Source: Pseudoips prasinana
Lineage: Eukaryota > Arthropoda > Insecta > Lepidoptera > Nolidae
DNA length: 64,000 nt
Reading direction: 5' to 3'
Assembly (NCBI GenBank): GCA_951640165.1
Contig: OX621247.1
Location: 25,146,001-25,210,000, forward strand
Under the pieces are notes generated by a model. It was not told the origin of the DNA and did no database searches. It worked only from the letters and a program-made list of their open reading frames with translations. The translations under genes were made by a program, and so were the position numbers. Positions 48,248-58,200 of the stretch are shown in pieces (position 1 is the stretch's first letter; every line of letters begins with the position of its first letter).

Positions 48248-48482
48248 ACAGTGCCCGCGGACTTCTTTCCGCGTTATAAATATTTTTGTCCTTGCCCGTT
48301 TGTCCCGCGTAATACTTCGGTTTAAATAAAAATTATGATGATAAATAACCTATGACACTCCACAATAACGTAGCTTTCTATTGGTGAAATAATTTTGAAA
48401 ATCGGTTCGGTAGATCCAGAGATGACCCCTTACAACGTCACAAACTCACAAGCGTTACCTCTTTATAATATTAGTATAGATC
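48248..48482 (-). mobile_element. Degenerate Helitron-like element
   Basis: On the minus strand it starts TCTATACTAATATTATAAAG, then GTCATCTCTGGATCTACCG, ACCGATTTTCAAAATTATTT and AGTGTCATAGGTTATTTATC, ending near GAAGTCCGCGGGCACTGTTAG. Related in layout to the other Helitrons but a different subfamily; the CTAG end is eroded. Confidence 0.5.
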
Positions 48483-49009
48483 ACAAAATACCTACAAGTT
48501 TGTACGAAACACTCATTGCGTGAGTCCAGTTTTTATTTATACCTCTAGTAAACCATCCAATACTTAACTTCCGCACTCTTCATCGCAATTTAATTCAATT
48601 CAATTTTATTTGCTCAATACAGGAATTACAAAGGATGGTACAGATTAAACTTAGGTATTTGTATGTTGTGTTCTACCTAACAGCTAAGGCATAAAAAATG
48701 TTTCATATACTTAAATAAATAATGTAGTGTATTAATTAAGTGACAGTATCATCTTATTTCATAATGTACACGCATTAGCTGGTGTGACAAAATCATCATA
48801 TTACCTTACTTATTTATAATCTATTATTTCTTCTGACTCTTTTTGGTCTCTCTAATATAAGTTCGAGTTCGAGATGAGACGTATTGGTTGACCCTTGCAG
48901 GAAACGTCATAACATATTATTATATAAAAATAACTTAATATTAGATAGCTAAGTAACTAATCCATTACTAATATAAATGAAATGTTTGTTATTTGTAAAT
49001 GTTTTCATA
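48483..49009. other. Intergenic with a small LINE-like tail
   Basis: About 48586-48670 (TTCAATTCAATTTTATTTGC then TCAATACAGGAATTAC) resembles a lepidopteran LINE 3' end. Otherwise no feature. Confidence 0.3.
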
Positions 49010-49142
49010 CAATCCGTGTACCTAAATATCTACATATATGTATGTACCTAGAAATAATGATGCAACAAACATGTTCTGACTATTAATAAGCGCTTTTTTA
49101 AAGTCTATGTGAAAAAAACCCTTTTTATTTTATTATTTTTAT
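49010..49142 (+). repeat. LINE 3'-tail fragment (family L)
   Basis: CCGTGTACCTAAATATCTAC, CAACAAACATGTTCTGACTA and TAAGCGCTTTTTTAAAGTCT, then a T-rich tail. Confidence 0.65.
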
Positions 49143-49736
49143 AAAACATGAGACTTATCTAAAATTTACTCATAATTTTTAATCCTCAAATAAAACTTAT
49201 TACTTTCTTTATCGTACGGTAGCGTTAGAGTTATTTTCAGTAGCCCAGTAAGCCTCTTATATGGCTTTTTGGCTGTTGTTTAACGACTATAACCGGAACC
49301 GACAGCTTAACGGGCATTCCGAAGCACGTTGACGCTAAAAATTAAAACACTTTAGCGATCCTACCTATCTACAGATCGGCGGCATGTCTAAGTCTTCTAC
49401 TGTGTCGATCATTTACGTACCGGTACAAGCGGCGAAATGTGAGTGCCACTTATTAACTAACAAAAGCATAAGTTTAAAATTTTGACTAATCGTTTAAAAA
49501 CAATAATAATTTATAAGATATTTAGACTTCGTCAAATAAGTATTACCTAAGAGTGGAATAATTCTAAATATATTTTTTTCTGAAATTGGACAACGCAAAG
49601 CACGAAAAGTGATAAGTTTGTATCCGGCTACTGCTCTATCCCTCCGTCTAGTAATTTTCAGTATCCTTTGTCCAATTCTGTACTCCGTGTACGTGTGTGG
49701 AAAATTGCATATTGGTTGGTTGAATAGTTAAGGTGT
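49143..49736. other. Intergenic, nothing recognised
   Basis: No ORF or repeat seen. Confidence 0.4.
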
Positions 49737-49813
49737 AAAAGCGCAACAAACACTTCTGTGTTTGTTGCGCTTTTTTTTCAATGTCAATGTGGATTTCTAT
49801 CCACATTGACATT
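49737..49813. repeat. Two adjacent perfect hairpins, both with loop TTCT
   Basis: Hairpin 1: arms 49737-49753 (AAAAGCGCAACAAACAC) and 49758-49774, 17 bp, loop TTCT. Hairpin 2: arms 49780-49794 (AATGTCAATGTGGAT) and 49799-49813, 15 bp, loop TTCT. No mismatches in either. Five bases separate them. The 77-codon ORF starting at 49828 just downstream has no recognisable motif. Confidence 0.9.
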
Positions 49814-50112
49814 TATTATATCCTTAAGTGGTTACCATGTCTCTGTTCAATAACCAAATTGCACAACGTGTAATGTCTATTATAGGGTCTGTAAAACCTT
49901 GGCTATATCAGAAATTAAGATTTGATATTGGTCGGATAATCCGTCATCAAACGGTACTAGAATTTCTTTCAATAGAAGTCAATGAGTCCAAGGAAGCTTA
50001 TAAAGCACAATACAAGATTTGTAACATGAACAGATTTAAGGAGCTGAATTTATCCATGTAAATAAAACTCACTCGCTCCTTCCAAAGAAGAAATCGGAGC
50101 AGGCTAACTCAT

Positions 50113-50286
50113 ATATTTTTTTTATGTCAGAGGGCGACAAACGAGCGAGTGGGTCACCTGATGGTAAGTGATCACCGCCGCCCATCGACACTCGCAACAC
50201 CAGAGGAGTCGCGGGTGCGTTGCCGGCCTTTAAAAGTCAGCAAACAAGTGTTGCTGACCCTTCCCGCCACCCCAATGAGCTCTGGC
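50113..50286 (+). repeat. Repeat V
   Basis: T-rich start, GAGGGCGACAAACGAGCGAG, GGGTCACCTGATGGTAAGTG, ATCACCGCCGCCCAT, GTGCGTTGCCGGCCTTTAAA and GTGTTGCTGACCC. A common lepidopteran repeat; it matches 59833-60231. Confidence 0.7.
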
Positions 50287-50484
50287 GTATGAGGAAGGTA
50301 CTCACACTAGGAAACACAACATTTAAATTATTAATGTTATTATTAAGGAATGTCTTCTGTAAGGTGGAGGTACTTCCCCAGTCGGGCTGCTCTTTGAGCG
50401 AATGAACGCTATGCCCTACCTCTGTTAATGGATCTTATGGATCAAAAATACATATCTAGAACATAACTCTTCTCAACTTTTTTT

Positions 50485-50712
50485 TCATCATCATTTCAGC
50501 CGAATGACGTCCACTGCTGGACAAAGGCCTGCCCAAAATATTTCGACAATGGAATGGCAGACGGGTTGACGATCACAGTATTATAGTCATAGTACACAGT
50601 GAGGCGCTGTTGCCCGTTCTCTAATTGATATTCGCACGGGACGACTTCTACGCCTCCTCCGGGATGAGATGGGGTGGCTATATTCCCTGCTATCAGCCAT
50701 AATTATTCTCTA
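50485..50712 (-). repeat. Family T retroposon
   Basis: CATCATCATTTCAGCCGAAT, GACGTCCACTGCTGGACAAA, TGGCAGACGGGTTGACGATC, CTGTTGCCCGTTCTCTAATT and CCTCCTCCGGGATGAGATGG. Complete but diverged. Confidence 0.7.
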
Positions 50713-51144
50713 TACCTACACCTAAAAAAAAAAATACAAAATCAATTAATAAGCATTGGAGAAATCGGGTGCAATAAAAGGGATAATATTTTACATAACG
50801 TTGACTTGTGTGAAATATATAAACTAATACTTTAAACCTTAAAGTTATGTTTTAATGTTGGGAATTTTAGTTTATGACTTTCAGGGAAAAGTCCGAAAAT
50901 AGAAGGATGGAGCTCCATGGACAAAGACAAGCTAGCTTTGTGTTTGACTATTAACCGACTCCAAAAAAAGTAGAGACCTCGGTTCTCAATTTAGCTGTAT
51001 TTTATATTCGTTTTTATGTGGTTTCTTAACTTTTTAGTAATTATAGAGTAATTTTTAGAGTTGGCTCTGGGTGCAGTTTGTCTCTTCGCTAAGATACCAT
51101 AAAATATTATTATTAATTTTCTGTCCATAATGTTAATTTTGACG
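50713..51144. other. Intergenic, nothing recognised
   Basis: AT-rich spacer between two retroposons; the minus-strand ORF at 50991-51302 is mostly SINE sequence. Confidence 0.45.
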
Positions 51145-51333
51145 GCACGTGTGGCGCAGCGGCTAAACAGTCGCCTCGCTGCTTCGTGTCGCGGGTTGAG
51201 TCCCGCGCCGTAGAACGATTTGTGTGACTCACAAATAGTTGTTCTGAGTCTGGATGTAATGTATGTCCGTCTATTATTTGTTTGTAAAGTACCCCGCGAC
51301 ACAATGATTAGATTCCCTTATGCGGGCGTTGTC
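51145..51333 (+). repeat. tRNA-headed SINE (family S1)
   Basis: GCACGTGTGGCGCAGCGGCT, ACAGTCGCCTCGCTGC, CGGGTTGAGTCCCGC (B box with changes), ACAAATAGTTGTTCTGAGTC and ATGCGGGCGTTGTC. Nearly full length. Confidence 0.8.
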
Positions 51334-51597
51334 TTAAAAAAATATATAAACTGACAGTAAATTATATTTATGCTGGGCTAGCAATTCATACACATCAACG
51401 GAATCTAGGGATATTCAATATTTAATGAAGTATCTAAATTATAGGTTATTTTGAGGTACTTAATAAAAATTAAAAAACATTTTTGTTTTAAACAAAAATG
51501 ATGTTTTTAAACACCGTAGACATTTAGTAGAAAAAAAAACTTTACCTCTCTTCTTACAATTTTTTAATTCTTATTATAAATCTAATAAAGGTTATTA

Positions 51598-51985
51598 TTA
51601 ATAATCAGTTTTGCCACCTCTGACTAACCTAGTTAAAATTAAAATGCCAATGTCTTGCTGCGATGTGAGGTCCATAATCTTTCTAAGTGTTAGTAAAGTT
51701 GGTAAAATAGGAGGGAAATCTCTCAAAGCTTTTCGTTTTGACATGTCCAGGCATAATTGGTAGGATTTAAGTCGTGCGACTGTGCAGGCCAATACTACAC
51801 TTGAATATCGAGGTCTAGAGCGGCCGACACCAGACGCGCCAATTTCATTAATTTTAAGACGAAAGTTTAACAATACCTGCAAATTATCATTGCAATATTC
51901 TTTTTTACTTAATAATGTACAAACTATTTGTATGGACGATTCAACTACGTGAACTTTAGAACTTTCGACCAGAAATGCTTTTTCT
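51598..51985 (-). other. Unrecognised open frame, about 125 codons
   Basis: Reading leftward, the frame is open from about 51983 to TAA at 51598. It includes KAFLVESSKVHVVESS, LLNFRLKINEIGASG, ARLKSYQLCLDMSKRKAL and ends GGKTDY. I recognise no family. There is no ATG start before the middle of the frame and no strong acceptor, though an AG lies just before the lysine at the open end. It may be a decayed element, a terminal exon, or chance. Confidence 0.2.
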
Positions 51986-52394
51986 TATGCTATTAAAACG
52001 CATATATATTTTCCTAAATTACGTTCATATTGTGGTGAATAGAAATGAGACTTAGGTAGTTTGTTCACCGAATAACGACACGATACGAAAAAAGCGATGA
52101 CATCTCGCTAGTACGATTTTTAAGAATAGTTTTTAATCTTGTAATAACATTCATATAATATAATGAAATGATAGTTAGCGATTTATTGTATCTGTTCCTG
52201 TATTAAAAGAGTGTGCCCAAATTGTGCCTAAAATTGGATGTCGTTAATTATAAGTACAGATGTTACAAGATTACCTAGTCTAGATTGATGTAATGTCTTA
52301 TCTAGCGACATTAAATGAATATTCAACATTATGTTATGAGTAAATATTTTACTATTTTTACCTTATATTTTAAGCGTGTGGATGATTGTTCTAT
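51986..52394. other. Intergenic, nothing recognised
   Basis: AT-rich, no ORF or repeat. Confidence 0.45.
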
Positions 52395-52482
52395 TATATC
52401 CCTCCAAATCATGGACACAACTCTATTGTGGAAGACTTTTGGGGAGGCCTTTGTCTAGCAGTGGACGTCAACAGGCTGACAT
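52395..52482 (+). repeat. Family T 3'-end fragment
   Basis: CCTCCAAATCATGGACACAA, TTTTGGGGAGGCCTTTGTCT and AGCAGTGGACGTCAACAGGC, then TGACATGA. Confidence 0.6.
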
Positions 52483-53602
52483 GAAATCGGATAGAAATGG
52501 TTTATACCTCAATGTTGGTGTTATAGTTTTGACGCGATCTGCATGTATATTTTTATCGTTGGCATTGAAGATGTCAAATAGAGATTTCCATTTGAACTAC
52601 CTACTTAGGTTTTTTATGGAAGCTAGTAGGTATACCTAGTTAAAATGGTCATAGCTATGACTCTTCTAAGTAAAACTTCTAGTTGGATTTGAAGGTATGA
52701 AACCTCTAGGTTATTTTATTTTCCAGTTAGATTCCAGCAAATCCGAACTTTTCCGAAATCTAACTAGAAAGTTACTAGGTTGGCCCTATAATATTATGAC
52801 CTGCCTATGTTAAGGAACTCTGAAATACATGTACCAACAGTTTACCAGAAGGTTCCAGTACTGTGTATACTTATTATCTACAAATAAATATAATTTTAAA
52901 CCATCATTGTTTATGCTAAAACGCGACGGTTTTGTAAATATTACTTTGGTAATAACGCCATCTACCCGCGAGTAGCTACTTCAACAAGGCGCTAATAGAT
53001 GTCTACACTCACTCATTACTTCTCAAGAAGGGCTGGGGATACGAAATATTTTTATAAAAGAAAACCAGTCTAGAACGAGTCGGGATTGCTCATTAAGGGT
53101 CCCGTATCAATATAATATTGTATAGAACGTTGGTAGCGTGTTGAATCATTGGCCAGTGTGTAGATTTTGAAAAAAAGTGTGTTATTGGATTATTTCAGCA
53201 AAACGTCCCCAAAATCAGACCGCAGTGTTAACCTCGGTGTCTCAGAGAATCACGAACAGTGTGTGCGTGTATTATCTCCGGTATGAAGCCGCGTTTTTGT
53301 CGCGCTGGATGTCTAGGACGAGACAATACCTACCGAGCTACATCTGTGTTAACGCACATATCTGTGTATGTATCAAACTGATGGCTCGTCTCCGCTGCGA
53401 CTGGCCGCCATGTCCGGTTTTGGTACGGGATACATTAGTATTTTAAACTGAGGTTTAAACTATTATAGTTTACGCCTCAATATTCCTTCTTATGTAAAAG
53501 TTTAGGAAGTATTTATTGAAGTGCCCAGTGTTAAGCACACTTACTTGAGCACTACAGAAGCAAAAAAATATTTGATTTGTTAATATTTATCATCGGAGCA
53601 AA
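52483..53602. other. Intergenic, no gene seen
   Basis: An imperfect inverted repeat (TTCTAGTTGGATTT near 52677 against AAATCTAACTAGAA near 52758) is present. An 89-codon ORF at 53177-53446 has no recognised motif. Confidence 0.4.
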
Positions 53603-53780
53603 ATACCTAATCTACACTTACCGTATGGCATGGATTTGGTTGTTTGTCAAAAAATAGGTTTGAACTTAAATATGACTATATTATGCTTAAATTTTACTGT
53701 ATAGCCTTCTCGCAAACATTTTTGGACAAACAGCCAAATTTTCATGTCAGCCGTATGATGTCCACTGCTGGACAATGGCC
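53603..53780. repeat. Direct duplication, copy 1 (broken by a SINE)
   Basis: ATACCTAATCTACACTTACC, GTATGGCAT, GATTTGGTTG, TTTTACTGTATA, TTTTTGGACAAA, then the family T tail in minus orientation (CATGTCAGCCGTATGATG, GTCCACTGCTGGAC). The same order recurs at 54074-54262. An S2 SINE sits at its right edge. Confidence 0.55.
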
Positions 53781-53787
53781 ACCCCAA

Positions 53788-54044
53788 ATAATAATAATAA
53801 TAATATCTGGGGACAATGTCACACAGATCATCCTAGCCCCAAACTAAGCAAAGCTTGTACTATGGGTACCAGGCGACGATATACATGCTTATATAGATAG
53901 ATAAATACTTATATACATAGAAAACATCCATGACTCAGAAACAAATATTCGTGCTCATCACACAAATATTTGCACTTACCGGGATTCGAACCCAGGACCA
54001 CCAGCTTCGTAGGCAGGATCACTACCAACTAAGCTACGGTGACC
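53788..54044 (-). repeat. tRNA-headed SINE (family S2), full length
   Basis: On the minus strand: GGTCACCGTAGCTTAGTTGG to CTGGGTTCGAATCCCGG, body matching 42992-43250 almost base for base, tail (ATT)n. Probably one of the youngest S2 copies. Confidence 0.85.
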
Positions 54045-54073
54045 GTCAAATAAACATAATTATACAATATTTA

Positions 54074-54482
54074 ATACCTAATCTACGCTTACCGTATGGC
54101 ATTCTTCCACATAGTGGCATGAAAATATGAGCTGTGATTTGGTTTTTGTCCAAAAATCATCATATTTATGTTCAATTTTACTGTATACCGTTCTTGAAAC
54201 CGATTTTTGGACAAATAAACAAATCATCATGTCAGCCGAATGATGTCCACTGCTGGACAAAGGCTTTCTCCAAATAAATATCCACAATGTCTCTTTTGTG
54301 TCATGTACCTATCAATTGGAGGGATATGTCATAATCGCCACGCTTGGAAGACAGGTTGGCGATCGCAGTATGATGAGCATACACAGAAAGACGCCGCTGG
54401 CCGTTCTCTGACAGATATTATACGACTTCTACGCCCTCCACGGGATGAGATTGGGTGGCAGTTAGCCACACAGCACGTAACT
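54074..54482 (-). repeat. Duplication copy 2 with a complete family T retroposon
   Basis: 54074-54227 repeats the words listed for 53603-53780. 54228-54482 is a full minus-strand family T copy: CATCATGTCAGCCGAATGAT, GTCCACTGCTGGACAAAGGC, ATAATCGCCACGCTTGG, AGGTTGGCGATCGCAGTATG and GCCCTCCACGGGATGAGATT. Confidence 0.65.
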
Positions 54483-55263
54483 ACCTGTCAATGATCAACA
54501 ATCAACGTGTAACCAACGAGTCATACACCAGTTTTGTTTATAAAATTTGAAATAGATTTAGATAAACATATTGTTTTGTATCAGTTACATTAGAATTAGT
54601 TATATAATAGATTACCTAGATATAGAAATTAGTATTAAGCAACCGTCCGATTTAGAACTTAAGAATCTACTTTATTTTAATACCTGTTTCTCATATAAGT
54701 GAAATTGTTTCTTTAGAGAAATGAATATCTTAAACCCGAATGATCGCTATTGCACGCTGTAGGTACGTTAATCAATCAAAAGAAATTTAAGTGAAGTAGT
54801 CAGTATTATTGTTCTCTCTTCATGATGAACTCACACATATAGTGCACAAGTGTGTACGCAAACACAGGAGCATTATTTATTCCATAGATTTTATGACCCA
54901 ATGGGACGAATAGGGACATGACCGGAACGAAGTAAGGTACAGGACCGATGGTTTTATTTGCTCTCCGAGGCATGGGAGTATAACACTCAAGTGATTATAT
55001 TGTTAAGGTTACACGCAGAAATAAAATAAAATTCTCTATGAATAAAATTATTAAAACGCTATAAACGCTAGAAAAAACAAAGTTCCAAACACGAAATTCT
55101 GACATAACGAAACCGTCACATGCAAAATTCTTGACCGTACAGCACAATTTTAGCATTTGATTTGCAACAAATTGTTTGGTAATAAAAAGGAAAATGACAA
55201 ATCTAGGGTGTATACAGGGTGCGTAGTGGATTATTTTGACGCCGGTGCTTCAAAAGTGGTGAG
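54483..55263. other. 5' flank of the Ly6 gene
   Basis: AT-rich. An in-frame TGA at 55237-55239 precedes the ATG at 55264, so no longer N-terminus exists in this frame within the exon. I could not place a promoter or an upstream untranslated exon; no convincing TATA/initiator pair was seen. Confidence 0.4.
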
Positions 55264-58200
55264 ATGGTACGGTGGAGGTACTGCTTGGTTCTGGCAACGT
55301 TGCTGATCTGCACGGCACGGACTGACTCCAAATCTGAAGATGACGATGATGACGAGTAAGTATCACTTGTACTAGCTAAGTTTTAATAAAATCTAATAGT
55401 TTTTAATTGTTATAAAAAAATAAAAAATATAAAAATGCGACTTCACACTGAACCATTTATTAGAACTCATGTTATAAGCATTGGCTTCTATGTAAAAATG
55501 ATTTACATGTGACAGTGAACACAGTAACTGTCAATGTGATTAATAAGAGTTATTGATATTGGTTCTTAGTAAATATAAAGGCATAGGAATGTCTAATACA
55601 ATGTTATCTAAAAATATAGGAATGGAGGCAGAAAGGTAGCTTCGATAAGAATCCCTGATCATAAGTAAGTGCAATTTTTTGTTACCTCTAATTCTATCTC
55701 GTGATTTTTCTCTACCAGTCTGCTGAATCCCCTGTTAGTTCAAGCTTTTCAAAGTATGCTTCAAAGAATATCATCCTTTAATTACTATTGTATGCATTTA
55801 AAATATCTAGCTTAGTTTTAAATATACCTCATGTACTGACTTTAAATCTTCAACTTTCAAGTAATAGAATGAACGTTCCTTCAAGTAGAAAGGGCGAAGA
55901 AGGTGAGGAAGAAGAGGAAAATGATGATGAAGACGATGAAGATGAGGAGGTAATGGAGAAAACGGAGAGAGTTACAATACGACGACCGCCTCCGGCCATT
56001 ATTACAACTAAGGCTGTTACAGTTACTAGAACAATGAAGAAAAGACCTTTGGAATGCTATGTTTGTGCTTTTAAGGCTGAAACGCCGCTGAGAGCTTGTT
56101 TGGATCCGACTAAATATAGGTACATTATTCTTCTTCTTAGCGTGTCGATGGCAAATTCATAAATATTTTGTGGTCCAGAACATGGCCACATTGATTGCCC
56201 TGCTTGTGGCATTCCTAAGATCTCGGCATGAACATTTTGTAGGGCAGGCTGTGCACGATGTTAGGTGGGCCATGGATTGGACCGATGCTCCACATATACA
56301 ATCCTTATTGCTGATGTTCCACAGTCCCCACCCAGATATAATTTATTATTATATTATATTAATTTTGGCTGTGTGGCTGCCGGCCATAAAGAATATCGTC
56401 ACCACCCATTTCATCCCATGCCCCCTCCCCCAGTAGAAGTCGTCCCGAAGGAATATACCTATACTAGAGAATGGGCAGCAGCTTTCTCCTCTGTACTATG
56501 ACTGTCTTACTGCGATTTCCAATCCGTCTGCCAAGCGTGGCGATTATGGCATATCCCTCTAAGATGATTCTTGGAGGAGGCTTTTGTCCAGCAGTGGACT
56601 TCTTATAGCTGTTATGATGATGATGATATTAATTTAATATAAGTTAGCAATAAACAATAAGATACTTACAATGTGATGCCCGTGAAGGAATCGATATCTG
56701 ATAGGATCTTGATTTTAAACAATGGACCCATGTCAATAAGCGTACAAAACTCTTTCACTGGGTTTCAGTTCTACTTTTCGAATTTGGTTTATCCCAGCAA
56801 TCTTGTGGTGAAATGTCATTAAGGCTTGAACAAAACCTGACATTATATGTCTCGGGTTATAAGAAACAGAGTTCGAGGTCCATCATCATATTTTTCTAGT
56901 TAATCACATGGTGGTAAAATCTTACCCAAACTTAATAATAAGCTCAAACTTTGTTTGGAGACGTATCCCGATTTTAATTACCATGTGTCTCTATCGTGAG
57001 ACTTAATATTCTTTTATTTCCTATTTACCTATTTTTCAGTAATCAATCGACAGGATATTTATAATACAATCGCAGATAATGGCCTATGTCTGACGGTCTT
57101 TTTTAATTTTGGCTTAATTTTTTTTACAAAACAAAAACATGGACGGGCAGACCCCGTAATTGTAATTGAATTGTAATAACAGTGGCAGTTTGATGTTTTC
57201 AGAGTGCACACTATAACGTGCCACAGTTCTGAAGATAAATGCTTCACGTCAGTGATATCGAAGGGCAACTCATATGAAGCAGTGGTGCGTGGCTGTAGAT
57301 CTGGCTGCATAGGTTCACCCGAGACTACTTGTTGCGAGGTGGGTTCATAACTTATTCTTTATATTTTTACAGTTTAAATTTAGCCTCGAAAACTTTCACT
57401 TGGTCCTATAGTCCGGGGCAAAGAATTAGTCTACGGTATACTTTGCTGGCGTGGCGATTATGGCATATTCCTCAAAAGGATGGACACACCTCCATCTTTT
57501 GGGGAGGTTTTTGTCCAGCAGTGGACGTCATTCGGCTGAAATGATTAGGATACTTTGCTTGTCGTAAGAGGCGACAAAAATGCGCGAGGAAAAGTATTGG
57601 TATTTTAGAGTCTATGGGTGTCTTAAGATGGGTGTTACGGCGTTCAACAAACGGCTCCGGCAAGGTCTGCAGCATGTTTTGGTTAAATCAAAAGGTTCAG
57701 GGATTACCGTTGATCTCCCAAACATATTAAAGAAGGCCATCGTGGGGTTTTAGTTGGTTAGAGTTCGACATAACTTGTTCTACCCAACACCCGTTGGGTA
57801 GAACATTATCTGACGGATATTCCCATGCATAAAAAATGGGTCCACGACAATTGGTCGACAAATATTTGATCGACATGACAATTAGTCGACAAATGTTTAG
57901 TCGACATTTATTTTGGTCGAAATTCATAATTCGTCGACAAATCAATTGGACGACAAATCTATCCAAGGTAACGATCTACTATCTACCTTCATGGATCCTA
58001 TGGACTGTAATACTGTATTTCGAAGTTCAAAATAGCGATGAACTGTAGCCCTAAAGTACTGAAACGCGACTCACGTTAGTGCGAAGGCAAGGCAAGGCAT
58101 GCCATTATGGAGATATCCATGGTTAATGTTTTTCTAGCGCTCGGCGGCCGCTGCCGCGGCACGCTCGCTACGCTCGCTCGCCTTCGCGCGCCAAATGGTC

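Noticed and set aside
49828..50061. 77-codon ORF just after the twin hairpins
   Set aside because: No motif or start context beyond chance; the hairpins do not form a recognisable promoter.
55788..56162. 124-codon ORF as a stand-alone gene
   Set aside because: Its first ~33 and last ~14 codons are intron; the middle is exon 2 of the Ly6 gene, bounded by consensus splice sites.
57836..58048. ORFs on both strands around 57.8-58.0 kb as an extra exon
   Set aside because: They are made of the repeated GTCGAC words of the TIR element, within intron 3.
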